Of a stretch of 17,941 bases of DNA, positions 1-7,457 are shown in pieces. The translations under genes and the position numbers were made by a program. Position 1 is the first letter of the stretch; the number at the start of each line of letters is the position of its first letter. The notes beneath the pieces were generated by a model. The model was not told the DNA's origin, ran no database searches, and was given only the letters and a program-made list of their open reading frames with translations. The DNA is from CAYXZR01 sp964470025 (GTDB lineage Bacteria; Patescibacteriota; Patescibacteriia; Buchananbacterales; UBA6539), in NCBI GenBank assembly GCA_964470025.1, contig CAYXZR010000021.1, positions 1-17,941 on the forward strand, in the 5' to 3' direction.

Positions 1-1
1 T

Positions 2-415
2 GATCCAGACGCACTAAAAAAAATGCATCAAGCCTTAGAAGACAATCCTCAAGCTGCTTAGGCATATGGATCGTTCTACCTAGGCAACAAGCTTTTCAAA
101 GGTAGAGAATTCAGCGCCGAAGAGCTCAAAAAAGCGCCATATATCCATACTACAGCACTAATGCGACGAAAGACCTTCCCTGGCTTTGATACGCAGCTCA
201 AACGCTTCCAGGACTGGGATTTATGGCTTACCATGCTTCAGCTTGGCCACCGCGGAGTCTTTGTAGACCAGGTACTGTTCAAAATCATTGCAGATGGTAC
301 AATCTCACAGTGGTTTCCATCTTTTTTTCTTAAAATATGGCCACTCACTCTACTGTCGCGAGTAAAGAGATATAAAAAGGCAGAAAAAATAATTAAAAAA
401 AAGCATAAATTATGA
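2..415 (+). CDS. Family-2 glycosyltransferase, C-terminal part, with an in-frame TAG
   Basis: The frame is open from the left edge and reads DPDALKKMHQAL up to a TAG at 59-61. It then continues without a break (AYGSFYLGNKL, then GFDTQLKRFQDWDLWLTML) to a TGA at 413-415. The GFD...FQDWDLWL pattern is the acceptor-side end of GT-A family-2 glycosyltransferases, which build surface polysaccharide from nucleotide sugars. The N-terminal nucleotide-binding half lies outside the window. The TAG sits where a residue is expected (a Tyr codon would differ by one base), so either the gene is broken or the base is wrong; an ATG at 161 could only give an 84-residue fragment. The stop overlaps the next start as ATGA (412-415), so it is part of the downstream run. 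The family call is good; sugar and acceptor are unknown. Confidence 0.7.
59..61 (+). other. In-frame TAG inside the glycosyltransferase
   Basis: Codons on both sides continue the same glycosyltransferase sequence without a frame change, so this is a single-base nonsense change or a consensus error, not the true end of the gene. Confidence 0.8.
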
Positions 416-1083
416 GACTACAGAAATACCTAGCAGAAGCAGGAATTGCATCTCGTCGAAAAGCTGAAGAGCTGATTAAGGCTGGCAAGGTAAAAATCAA
501 CGGAGAAATAATCACTGCACCCGGAACTATTGTCAATGAAGGCGACAAGGTAGAATTTAAAGACAAGGAAGTGCAGCAAGACCAAGATAGAATTTATATC
601 GCATTCAATAAGCCAACAGGGGTTATTACTAGTACAAGCAACGTACAAGGTAAAACAGTTATGGAAATGGTGAAAGTAAAGCAACGGATCTACCCAATAG
701 GCCGTCTCGACAAAGATACTTCTGGACTACTTCTACTAACTAATGACGGCGATTTTGCTGACAAACTTATGCATGCCCGCTATGGTCATACCAAAGAATA
801 CTTTGTCACACTCGACAGAGATCTTAGCTCAGAGCACATTAAGCGAATGGAAAAAGGTATGACATTAGCAGGTAAAAAGCTGCAACCAGTCAAAGTGGTA
901 ATGTCAAAAAATAAATCAGCTCGTCTAGAGCTTAAAGAAGGAGTGAATCGACAAATCAGAGCAATGCTCGGAAGGCTTGGGTATACAGTGAAAAAACTTA
1001 AACGAATTAGAGTAGGGAAGCTTGAACTTGGAGATATCCAGGAAGGTAACTGGAAAAAAATTGATCCATCAGACGTATTGTAA
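412..1083 (+). CDS. rRNA pseudouridine synthase, RsuA/RluB/RluE/RluF family
   Basis: A 223-residue protein expected to convert a uridine in rRNA to pseudouridine. Residues 1-48 form an S4 RNA-binding domain (MRLQKYLAEAGIASRRKAEE). The catalytic domain follows, with the signature GRLDKDTSGLLLLTNDG in which D100 of GRLD is the expected catalytic aspartate, then a KEY motif and NRQIRAML near the C-terminus. The length is typical of RsuA-type enzymes. Small-subunit or large-subunit target cannot be settled; the NRQIR motif fits RluB/E/F at least as well as RsuA. The ATG overlaps the preceding stop (ATGA), indicating translational coupling, and the next gene starts 3 bases after its stop. It is a housekeeping gene embedded in a sugar-coat operon. 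Confidence 0.92.
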   Translation: MRLQKYLAEAGIASRRKAEELIKAGKVKINGEIITAPGTIVNEGDKVEFKDKEVQQDQDRIYIAFNKPTGVITSTSNVQGKTVMEMVKVKQRIYPIGRLDKDTSGLLLLTNDGDFADKLMHARYGHTKEYFVTLDRDLSSEHIKRMEKGMTLAGKKLQPVKVVMSKNKSARLELKEGVNRQIRAMLGRLGYTVKKLKRIRVGKLELGDIQEGNWKKIDPSDVL

Positions 1084-1086
1084 TAT

Positions 1087-1854
1087 ATGGATATTTCAGT
1101 TGTAATTGTAAACTGGAATGTAAAAGAATTACTCCAAAAATGTCTGGAGTCAGTTTTTCAATACCAACATAGCTACCGTGTAGAGGTAATTGTTATTGAT
1201 AACGCTTCATCTGATGATAGTGTCGAGATGATTAGAGGCAAATTTCCTCAAGTGCAACTTATTGAAAATGAAAAAAACATTGGGTTTGCTGCCGCAAATA
1301 ACCAAGGTATCAAGATGGCAAAAGGCCGCTATATTTTTGCACTCAACCCTGACACAGAAATCAAAGAAAATACCTTTCAAGTGCTTATTCAAACAGCAAC
1401 TGAATATCCAAAAGCGGGTATGATTGGCTGTAAACTACTCAATCCTGACAACAGTACTCAAAACTCAGTGCGCCGTGACCCAACTACCAAAGCACTCTGG
1501 CAAATTGCACTCAAAATCCCTAAACTCATTGGTAATACCAATGCAATCAAAAACTACCTAGCCACAGATTTTAACTATCAGATGGAACAAGAGGTGGAGC
1601 AGATTATGGGCGCATGTATGTTTATAAAAAAAGAAATGCTTAATGAGATAGGATTATTTGATGAATCATTTTTTATTTGGTTTGAAGAAGTCGACCTTTG
1701 TAAGCGAGCACGCAACGCTGGCTGGAATATTATCTACACTCCAAAAACACACATCGTTCACTATGGAGGAGAAAGTTTCAAACAAGAACTAACGCTAAAA
1801 AAACAAAAAATGTTTTTCAAAAGCGCACTTATATATCTAAAAAAACATAGCTAA
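1087..1854 (+). CDS. Family-2 glycosyltransferase, rhamnosyltransferase (WbbL)-like
   Basis: A complete 255-residue GT-A enzyme that should transfer a sugar from a nucleotide donor to a lipid-linked or surface glycan at the cytoplasmic face of the membrane. Visible motifs are SVVIVNWN at the N-terminus, DNASSD (38-43) for nucleotide binding, NPDT (87-90) in the DxD position for the metal, GACMFIKKEM, and the acceptor-side FEEVDLCKRARNAGW followed by IVHYGG. This motif set is that of WbbL/RfbF-like rhamnosyltransferases, though donor specificity cannot be read from sequence. It starts 3 bases after the pseudouridine synthase stop and is followed 2 bases later by the polymerase gene. Confidence 0.9.
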   Translation: MDISVVIVNWNVKELLQKCLESVFQYQHSYRVEVIVIDNASSDDSVEMIRGKFPQVQLIENEKNIGFAAANNQGIKMAKGRYIFALNPDTEIKENTFQVLIQTATEYPKAGMIGCKLLNPDNSTQNSVRRDPTTKALWQIALKIPKLIGNTNAIKNYLATDFNYQMEQEVEQIMGACMFIKKEMLNEIGLFDESFFIWFEEVDLCKRARNAGWNIIYTPKTHIVHYGGESFKQELTLKKQKMFFKSALIYLKKHS

Positions 1855-1856
1855 TT

Positions 1857-3173
1857 ATGTTTGCCTTACTTTTCCTAACAGCAAGCATACTAGCCGCCCT
1901 ATCATACTTTTTTGGCAAAGAAAAACTTCATCCCATAAAGCTGCTTTTAAGTATCTGGCTTTTAGCTATGGGAGTCGCCCAGCTTGGCTTTAGTAAGCTA
2001 GAACAAGCTTTTACCAGTAGATACTATGGGATACTTACACTATGCACAGTACTTATTATAGCTGGCAGCTATATTGCCAAAAAACGAAGCAACAATACTC
2101 ATCGCAACAAAACAACAGAGTTCACTACTCTTCAAAAAAAAATCTTCTGGTATGGAATTGGGAGCATTGTCATACTCTCAATTATTTCAAATATTCACAT
2201 CTATACTGCTTTTGGAACTCTCCCTTTGTTAAACATCGATCCCGAACGACTTCGTTTTAGTATAAACCGTCTTATCTTTGGCGGCTGGGAATACTTTGCA
2301 CTTGCAGCGCGCATCTATATTCCACTTATTTTTACCTACTTTTTTATTACTAAAAAAACTTCCTGGACAGAAAAAGGTATTGGAGCGCTGTTCATTATTA
2401 TCGGTGTCATTGAACTACTCTTATACACTTCACGCTCAACAGTTGTGTTTGCCACACTTTTTACCTACTTTATCTACCTCATATTAAACATCAACAACCT
2501 TACCAAGAAAAAAGTTATAATTTCATCAGTAATTGCAGTAGGACTTGTCGCAGTATTTACCGTAGCCATCCCAGCAGTGCGACATTACATTTCTTTTTCT
2601 GGACAATATCACGGAGAGGGAAGTGAAAGTTTCAAACCTTTTGCCTATTACTATGACATTGCCCAACTAACAATCCCGCAACAGTATGGATTTCTTGCGT
2701 CACCATATCTAGCACTGAGCTTCAATCAACAGGCTCTGAATCAGACTTTTAACTATTACAACGAACAGCAATCTCACTACCTAGGGAGGTTTCACTTATC
2801 CACATTTTCTAGCGGCATAAAACTACTAGGTAATAACTTCGAAAAAGTTCAAGTCCCTTGGGTGGATATCTTCCTACCATGGTGGAACACCGCTACTTTT
2901 ATCTTTAGTTATTACGCTGATTTCGGGCTTTTAGGAGTGATTGTTGGCACACTATTTTGGGGATATCTCTTATCGCTACTATATTACTATACAAAAAATA
3001 ATCAAAAACTATCTACCGTTATCCTATTTGCATACTTCAATTTTGTAATTATTATGAGCGTCTATACCAATTACACGCTTCGGGAAGAGTTCTATATTGA
3101 CGTAGTGCTACTACTTGCGTTCACTTTGGCTATAAGTAAAACCTATGCTCGAAAAACGAATCCGCAAACTTAA
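1857..3173 (+). CDS. Oligosaccharide repeat-unit polymerase-like membrane protein (Wzy type)
   Basis: A 438-residue protein made almost entirely of hydrophobic segments, roughly ten to twelve membrane helices. A larger polar stretch lies in the middle (around residues 250-340, including HYHGEGSE-like and QQSHYLGRFH segments), probably the outside loop. The early FGTLPLLNIDPERLRF motif (FG..PLL....ER.RF) is typical of oligosaccharide repeat-unit polymerases, which join lipid-linked glycan units on the outer face of the membrane. Placement directly behind a rhamnosyltransferase-like gene supports this. Its last 29 bases overlap the photolyase gene in another frame. An O-antigen-ligase-like role is the main alternative. 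Confidence 0.75.
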   Translation: MFALLFLTASILAALSYFFGKEKLHPIKLLLSIWLLAMGVAQLGFSKLEQAFTSRYYGILTLCTVLIIAGSYIAKKRSNNTHRNKTTEFTTLQKKIFWYGIGSIVILSIISNIHIYTAFGTLPLLNIDPERLRFSINRLIFGGWEYFALAARIYIPLIFTYFFITKKTSWTEKGIGALFIIIGVIELLLYTSRSTVVFATLFTYFIYLILNINNLTKKKVIISSVIAVGLVAVFTVAIPAVRHYISFSGQYHGEGSESFKPFAYYYDIAQLTIPQQYGFLASPYLALSFNQQALNQTFNYYNEQQSHYLGRFHLSTFSSGIKLLGNNFEKVQVPWVDIFLPWWNTATFIFSYYADFGLLGVIVGTLFWGYLLSLLYYYTKNNQKLSTVILFAYFNFVIIMSVYTNYTLREEFYIDVVLLLAFTLAISKTYARKTNPQT

Positions 3174-4485
3174 ATACAATTCAGAAGTAAAGCAGGGGAC
3201 AGTAGCCTACTGGATGACTCGAGATCAACGAATAAACAACAACTGGTCGCTTATTGCTTCGCAAAAAATTGCACAAAAAAACAAAGCTGCCTTTGCAATT
3301 ATTTTTTGCCTCAATCCGTCATTTCTGGATGCCACACTACGGCAATACGACTTTATGCTCAAAGGACTACAAGAAATAGCCAAAGATGCCAAAAGTAAAA
3401 ACATCCCTTTCTATATCCTCAAAGGTACACCAGAAAAAGAAATTCCAACCTTTTGTACAAAATACAAAATCACAGATCTCATCACAGACTTTTCACCGCT
3501 CAAAATTGCAAAACAATGGAAAGAAGATGTGCTTGATAAAGTAAGCTGCAATGTATTTGAAATTGATGCACACAATGTAATTCCAGTCTGGCTTACTTCA
3601 CAAAAACAAGAGTTTGCCGCTCGCACCATCCGACCAAAAATCAATAAGCTACTCGCAGAATTTCTCACTGAATTTCCTAGTACTAAAAAACAAACTACAA
3701 AATGGCTTCATACGACTCCAAAAATATCCTGGAAAGCTTTGTATTCGTTTATCAAAGTAAACCAGCATGTTGCGCCAGCAGAAATTAATCCTGGACCAGC
3801 AGCAGCCAAAAAGCAGCTCACAAAATTTATCTCACACAAACTAAGTGACTATAGTGATGACAAAAACGATCCATCGCTCGACGGATTATCAAACCTTTCG
3901 CCATATCTACACTTTGGCCACATCTCAGCGCAAGAAGTAGCGCTCAAGATACAAGCCTCAAAAGCACCAAAAAAGGCCAAAGAAGTATTTCTTGAAGAAC
4001 TTATTGTACGCAAAGAACTCTCAGACAACTTCTGTCACTACAACAAAAACTACGATTCGGTCAAAGGCTTTCCTGACTGGGCAATCAAAACACTCGACAA
4101 GCACCTCAAAGACAAGCGAGAATATATCTACACCAAATCACAATTTGAAAAAGCAGCCACCCACGATGAAGCCTGGAACGCCGCGCAGCGCCAAATGGTA
4201 ACAACTGGAAAAATGCATGGCTATATGCGTATGTACTGGGCAAAAAAAATCCTTGAGTGGACAAAGCACTACAAGGATGCCTTAGCAATTGCCATTTATC
4301 TCAATGACAAATACGAACTCGACGGCCGCGACCCAAATGGCTATGTAGGAGTAGCCTGGTCAATCGGAGGAGTGCATGATCGACCATGGTTTGAACGAGA
4401 AATCTTTGGAAAAATCCGCTATATGAACTACAACGGTCTCAAACGAAAATTCGATATCGAAACCTACATCAAAAAATTCTCTTAG
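3145..4485 (+). CDS. phr: Class II CPD photolyase
   Basis: A 446-residue deoxyribodipyrimidine photolyase that uses FADH- and near-UV/blue light to split cyclobutane pyrimidine dimers. The class II signature is strong: YWMTRDQRINNNW at the N-terminus, LSPYLHFGHISAQE, ELIVRKELSDNFC, then the long conserved C-terminal block with WNAAQRQMVTTGKMHGYMRMYWAKKILEW, YLNDKYELDGRDPNGYVG and WSIGGVHDRPWFERE, which shapes the FAD and DNA site. The length is normal for class II. The start at 3145 lies inside the polymerase gene and gives the expected N-terminus. It is the last gene of the plus-strand run, and its TAG overlaps the fmt stop on the other strand (TTAG, 4482-4485). Its presence suggests a host or habitat exposed to sunlight. 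Confidence 0.97.
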   Translation: MLEKRIRKLKYNSEVKQGTVAYWMTRDQRINNNWSLIASQKIAQKNKAAFAIIFCLNPSFLDATLRQYDFMLKGLQEIAKDAKSKNIPFYILKGTPEKEIPTFCTKYKITDLITDFSPLKIAKQWKEDVLDKVSCNVFEIDAHNVIPVWLTSQKQEFAARTIRPKINKLLAEFLTEFPSTKKQTTKWLHTTPKISWKALYSFIKVNQHVAPAEINPGPAAAKKQLTKFISHKLSDYSDDKNDPSLDGLSNLSPYLHFGHISAQEVALKIQASKAPKKAKEVFLEELIVRKELSDNFCHYNKNYDSVKGFPDWAIKTLDKHLKDKREYIYTKSQFEKAATHDEAWNAAQRQMVTTGKMHGYMRMYWAKKILEWTKHYKDALAIAIYLNDKYELDGRDPNGYVGVAWSIGGVHDRPWFEREIFGKIRYMNYNGLKRKFDIETYIKKFS

Positions 4486-5426
4486 CTACCGAGGGTCGCC
4501 CCAATCAAATCTCGATACCCTCGAACAAAGTCTTGTATATCCATCTCAGGTTTACCTTCAATCTGCACTCGCTTAAGCTCAATGGCGCCTGCACTGGTAC
4601 CAACCACGATCTCATCTTGAATCTGAACCACTTTCCCAGGCTCAAGAGGCTCAGGAATAGCCTGCAAGAGGGTCATTTTTACGATTTTAAGCCGCTTACC
4701 ATAGAAATAGGTAAACACACCTGGCCATGGCTGAAAAGCTCTATAGCGGTTAAATAAAGCGGTTGCCGAAAGAGCCCAATCAAGCTCACCATCTTGTCGC
4801 GCAATCATTTCACAGTAGGTAGCCTGCGAATCATCTTGTGCACTCGGAATCAGCAATCCATCGATATACTCTGGCAAAACTTTAGCGATCAACTGCGCGC
4901 CAAGTTTACCAGCTTTTTCATGCAGACTAATATTGTCATCATTTGAACCAACTTCAATTACTTCTTGTACCAGCACTGGACCATGATCCATTTCCGCGTC
5001 AAGCTTCATGATCGTCACTCCGATCTGCGTATCTCCATTCAACAATGCTGACTGGATCGGCGATGGTCCGCGATACTTTGGCAGTAGGGAAGGATGAATA
5101 TTGATAATGCCATGAGGAATTGCATCAAGTGCTGCCTGCGGAACAATCTGCCCAAACGCTACCAGCACACAAACATCTGGTTGATATTTTTCAATAATCG
5201 CCGTCAATTCTTTTTTTGAAGCGGGCTGTTCAACCGTATAACTATTTTCCTGCGCCCATACTTTTACGGGTGGAGGAGTCAATACCTTTTTTCTTCCCAC
5301 CGATTCATCTGGCTGAGTAATAACCAAAAAAGGCGTGATCGACGCCGCTACTAATTCTTTGAAAATTGGAACTACAAATTCAGGTGTTCCTAAAAATGCA
5401 ATTTTAAGAGACTCCATGTTCTTCAT
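4482..5426 (-). CDS. fmt: Methionyl-tRNA formyltransferase
   Basis: A 314-residue enzyme that formylates initiator Met-tRNA with 10-formyl-THF. The N-terminal Rossmann-type formyltransferase domain has KIAFLGTPEFVVP, the active-site stretch INIHPSLLPKYRGPSPIQ (N109, H111) and the catalytic aspartate in MDHGP (D147). The C-terminal OB-like domain (about 205-314) contains FNRYRAFQPWPG. The length is typical. The start at 5426 overlaps the end of def by 23 bases; an ATG at 5417 is an alternative that would remove three residues, and neither has a convincing Shine-Dalgarno. def-fmt is the classic pairing of the N-formylmethionine cycle. The stop meets the photolyase stop with no terminator between them. 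Confidence 0.97.
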   Translation of the reverse strand: MKNMESLKIAFLGTPEFVVPIFKELVAASITPFLVITQPDESVGRKKVLTPPPVKVWAQENSYTVEQPASKKELTAIIEKYQPDVCVLVAFGQIVPQAALDAIPHGIINIHPSLLPKYRGPSPIQSALLNGDTQIGVTIMKLDAEMDHGPVLVQEVIEVGSNDDNISLHEKAGKLGAQLIAKVLPEYIDGLLIPSAQDDSQATYCEMIARQDGELDWALSATALFNRYRAFQPWPGVFTYFYGKRLKIVKMTLLQAIPEPLEPGKVVQIQDEIVVGTSAGAIELKRVQIEGKPEMDIQDFVRGYRDLIGATLGS

Positions 5427-5901
5427 TATATTTTTCTAAACCTTTTATATCTTGTGCCTTATCAATAAATAATACGCCGTCCATATGATCTATCTCATGC
5501 TGAATCACTCGAGCAAATAAGCCCTTAGCCTCAATTTCCATTTGCTTACCCTCCTGATCAGTATATTCAACAACTATTTCTGTAAAACGCTTCACATGAC
5601 CCTCAACTTTTGGAATACTCAAGCATCCTTCATCACTAACATCACGCTTACGCGAACGCTTAATGATAATTGGATTTATCAAAAACATCACACCATCTTC
5701 TGTGTCAATCGTACACACTCTCCACAACTTACCGACCTGAACCGCCGCCAAGCCAATACCTTTATTCTCTCTCATTGTTACTTCCATCTGCAACAAAAAC
5801 TGCTGAAATGACGAATCTAAAATCTGCTCAGCAGTGACGTTCTGAGACTTTTTACGCAATAATTCGTCCGGATGAAATACAAGAGGTAATATACTATTCA
5901 T
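5404..5901 (-). CDS. def: Peptide deformylase
   Basis: A 165-residue metalloenzyme that removes the formyl group from nascent proteins. All three family motifs are intact: GIGLAAVQVG (motif 1, Q55), EGCLSIP (motif 2, metal ligand C93) and HEIDH (motif 3, ligands H135 and H139, catalytic E136). The frame is open 12 codons further, to a TTG at 5937. That TTG is the start of a perfect TTGACA -35 box, whose partner TATACT ends 7 bases before the ATG at 5901, so the longer form cannot be transcribed from this promoter. I therefore choose 5901. It is followed by overlapping fmt. Confidence 0.96.
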   Translation of the reverse strand: MNSILPLVFHPDELLRKKSQNVTAEQILDSSFQQFLLQMEVTMRENKGIGLAAVQVGKLWRVCTIDTEDGVMFLINPIIIKRSRKRDVSDEGCLSIPKVEGHVKRFTEIVVEYTDQEGKQMEIEAKGLFARVIQHEIDHMDGVLFIDKAQDIKGLEKYNEEHGVS

Positions 5902-5908
5902 ACCAAAT

Positions 5909-5937
5909 AGTATAATCAGATACATTGACAGTGTCAA
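5909..5937 (-). promoter_or_regulatory. def-fmt promoter (TTGACA-N17-TATACT)
   Basis: On the minus strand a perfect TTGACA (5932-5937) and TATACT (5909-5914) are separated by exactly 17 bases. The -10 box ends 7 bases before the def ATG, so the transcript should start at or within a base or two of the start codon. Confidence 0.85.
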
Positions 5938-5953
5938 CTTTTTATGTTATTTT
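5925..5953 (+). promoter_or_regulatory. Promoter of the 116-residue membrane protein gene (TTGACA-N17-TATTTT)
   Basis: TTGACA at 5925-5930 and TATTTT at 5948-5953 are 17 bases apart, with a TGT extended -10 just before it. Its -35 box and that of the divergent def promoter are the two halves of one 13-bp palindrome (5925-5937), so the two promoters share a back-to-back -35 site. The predicted leader is about 30 bases, long enough for the Shine-Dalgarno AAAGGGAG (5976-5983). Confidence 0.7.
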
Positions 5954-5992
5954 AGCTAACAAACACGCACTTTTCAAAGGGAGCTTAAAACA

Positions 5993-6343
5993 ATGAAATC
6001 ACAAACCCTCGAGATCACAACCGAAGAGAAAAAAATAGCAGTTGCTCATTATGCTCTTGCTGCCATCATACTCGTTGTAATCACCATCATTTCATTTGCC
6101 ATTCACCATCAAACCCTACAAAGCACAACGGGCCAATCACACTTTTACTGCTGGCTTCCTGTAATAATTTCAGGGGGATGGCTATTGCTTGGACTCCTTG
6201 GCGCAATCAATTTTAGAAAGAAAAAGCAAGATGAAGGGTTTAGCTTCAAATGGTTCATCCCAACACTCTGGGGTGGAATTACGCTCTTTTTAAGCATCGT
6301 CGACTTTGACGAAGATTTCAATGAACCTCTCAATAACCCATAA
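5993..6343 (+). CDS. Small three-helix membrane protein, unknown function
   Basis: A 116-residue protein not recognised as any family. A polar N-terminus (about 1-17) is followed by three hydrophobic segments at roughly 18-37, 52-72 and 87-101, with a basic RKKKQ loop after the second and an acidic tail (DFDEDFNEP). The start is supported by AAAGGGAG with 9 bases of spacing, one of the few clear Shine-Dalgarno sites in the window, and by a consensus promoter. It is a single-gene unit: a strong terminator begins 10 bases after the stop. Divergent from def. Confidence 0.75.
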   Translation: MKSQTLEITTEEKKIAVAHYALAAIILVVITIISFAIHHQTLQSTTGQSHFYCWLPVIISGGWLLLGLLGAINFRKKKQDEGFSFKWFIPTLWGGITLFLSIVDFDEDFNEPLNNP

Positions 6344-6352
6344 GGCACCCGC

Positions 6353-6377
6353 ACAGCTCTCCGGAGCTGTTTTTTTA
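6353..6377 (+). terminator. Intrinsic terminator
   Basis: A perfect 7-bp stem ACAGCTC/GAGCTGT with a TCCG loop (6353-6370) runs directly into a T tract ending at 6376. It closes the gene ending at 6343. The -10 box of the next gene begins only a few bases after the T tract. Confidence 0.9.
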
Positions 6378-6386
6378 TGCTATACT
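6378..6386 (+). promoter_or_regulatory. Extended -10 promoter (TGC-TATACT) 6 bases before an ATG
   Basis: TGC plus TATACT sits between the terminator and the ATG at 6393. With only 6 bases from the -10 box to the start codon, the mRNA should begin at the A of the ATG. No good -35 is seen; the terminator hairpin occupies that region. Confidence 0.7.
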
Positions 6387-6392
6387 CTTCAC

Positions 6393-6668
6393 ATGAATAA
6401 CCAACCACTACTTTTCGGCGATATTATTAAAAATCGCCCAGAACAAAAAAAACCACCGGCTCACCAGTGGCAAGAATTTGCGTTGGAAGTTATAGAAAAA
6501 TTACAGATTCCTGGATTTAAACGAAACTCAGTTTTTAAAGCATGCAAAGAATTTTCTCGTCCAGTGATCGAAAAAGCTGTTAATGACACACTAGAACTCT
6601 GCAAAGAAGGGGAGCAGTGGAAATACTTCTTCAAGCTATTAGCAAGCCAGAAAGCTAAGCAAACATAA
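6393..6668 (+). CDS. Small conserved-looking protein, unknown function
   Basis: A 91-residue soluble protein of unrecognised family, rich in aromatic and basic residues. After a short N-terminal segment (NNQPLLFGDII) and a basic, proline-containing linker come three or four predicted helices: WQEFALEVIEKL, RNSVFKACKEF, VIEKAVNDTLELC, WKYFFKLLASQ. This looks like a compact helical nucleic-acid- or protein-binding domain, but that is inference. The frame extends upstream to 6306, but that would run through the terminator and the promoter; the extended -10 at 6378-6386 places the start at 6393. Its last 14 bases overlap the end of the LigB-like gene on the other strand. Confidence 0.75.
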   Translation: MNNQPLLFGDIIKNRPEQKKPPAHQWQEFALEVIEKLQIPGFKRNSVFKACKEFSRPVIEKAVNDTLELCKEGEQWKYFFKLLASQKAKQT

Positions 6669-7455
6669 ACTCAGCTACCATATAACCAACACCAAATGGA
6701 GCCTCATAAGAAAGTATGTTTGATTTTATATTTACGTCATTCAAAATCCCCGCAAGAATAGCAAGCGGGAAATGCCCAGTAGTACCTGATGCTTCTAAAA
6801 GCTTTTTATCAATAGACACGAGATCCTTAAGCTTTGCAGAAGTAATAATCTGCTGAACTACTTCATCATACTCGGCAGATTTTTCATCAAAGCCACCTGG
6901 AGAATCCTTGGTTAACTTATTTGATAAGTCAGTAGAAGCAATAACCGCAAATCTTCTATCTATTGCTGACAATGCATCATTGAGAAACACACCAAACTCA
7001 AAGTGCTCCTTCATATCCATGCCAGGAGAATAGGTAATTGGAATAATTTTTACCTGCTTAAGATGCTGAGTTAAATAATAAAGTGGCACACCAAACCCGT
7101 AGTCAATTGATTCATCACTCGTAAGAACAAAAGTGGTATTCTTATGCTGCTCATCTCCAGCTCGTATTTTTTGAATAGCATTAGTATCTCCATGATACTC
7201 TTGCTCCAAATCAAAATTTCCAAAATCATTATAATGAGCTACATACTTGGGTGACAAATTAATACTAAATGCATCTGGCAGCCCTTTGCCAACAGGAGAA
7301 ATAACCACAATAGTGTCGGGTTTTGTCACATACAAATCCTGCTCAAGTTTTTTCATTGAGGCAATAGTTTTCTCTAGTTTATCAGTATTTTCCTTTCCAA
7401 TCTCTGGAATCATTACTGGTGGATGAGGAGTGATTGCTGAAAATACTATAGACAT
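6655..7455 (-). CDS. LigB-type (class III extradiol dioxygenase / Memo-like) protein with missing active-site histidines
   Basis: A 266-residue protein of the LigB fold, seen in class III extradiol dioxygenases and AMMECR1/Memo-associated proteins. It opens with SAITPHPPVMIPEIG (H11), and VVISP, VPLYYLT, STDLSNKL and YEAPFGVGY mark the successive family blocks. In LigB of protocatechuate 4,5-dioxygenase the iron ligands are two histidines and a glutamate, with further conserved histidines near the substrate. Here the block usually read SPH is SPV (V55), DHG is DYG (Y119), and DLSH is DLSN (N179); only H11 and E251 remain. Fe-dependent oxygenation is therefore unlikely, and a binding or regulatory role is possible. 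It starts 2 bases after the stop of the lysozyme-like gene, so the two are co-transcribed. Confidence 0.85.
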   Translation of the reverse strand: MSIVFSAITPHPPVMIPEIGKENTDKLEKTIASMKKLEQDLYVTKPDTIVVISPVGKGLPDAFSINLSPKYVAHYNDFGNFDLEQEYHGDTNAIQKIRAGDEQHKNTTFVLTSDESIDYGFGVPLYYLTQHLKQVKIIPITYSPGMDMKEHFEFGVFLNDALSAIDRRFAVIASTDLSNKLTKDSPGGFDEKSAEYDEVVQQIITSAKLKDLVSIDKKLLEASGTTGHFPLAILAGILNDVNIKSNILSYEAPFGVGYMVAEFMFA

Positions 7456-7457
7456 AT

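Noticed and set aside
5902..5937. Longer def reading frame starting at TTG 5937
   Set aside because: The extra 12 codons consist of the -35 box, spacer and -10 box of a perfect promoter; the ATG at 5901 also gives the normal deformylase N-terminus.
6306..6392. Upstream extension of the 91-residue protein to an ATG at 6306
   Set aside because: It would run through the end of the preceding gene, an intrinsic terminator and an extended -10 box; the ATG at 6393 fits the promoter.
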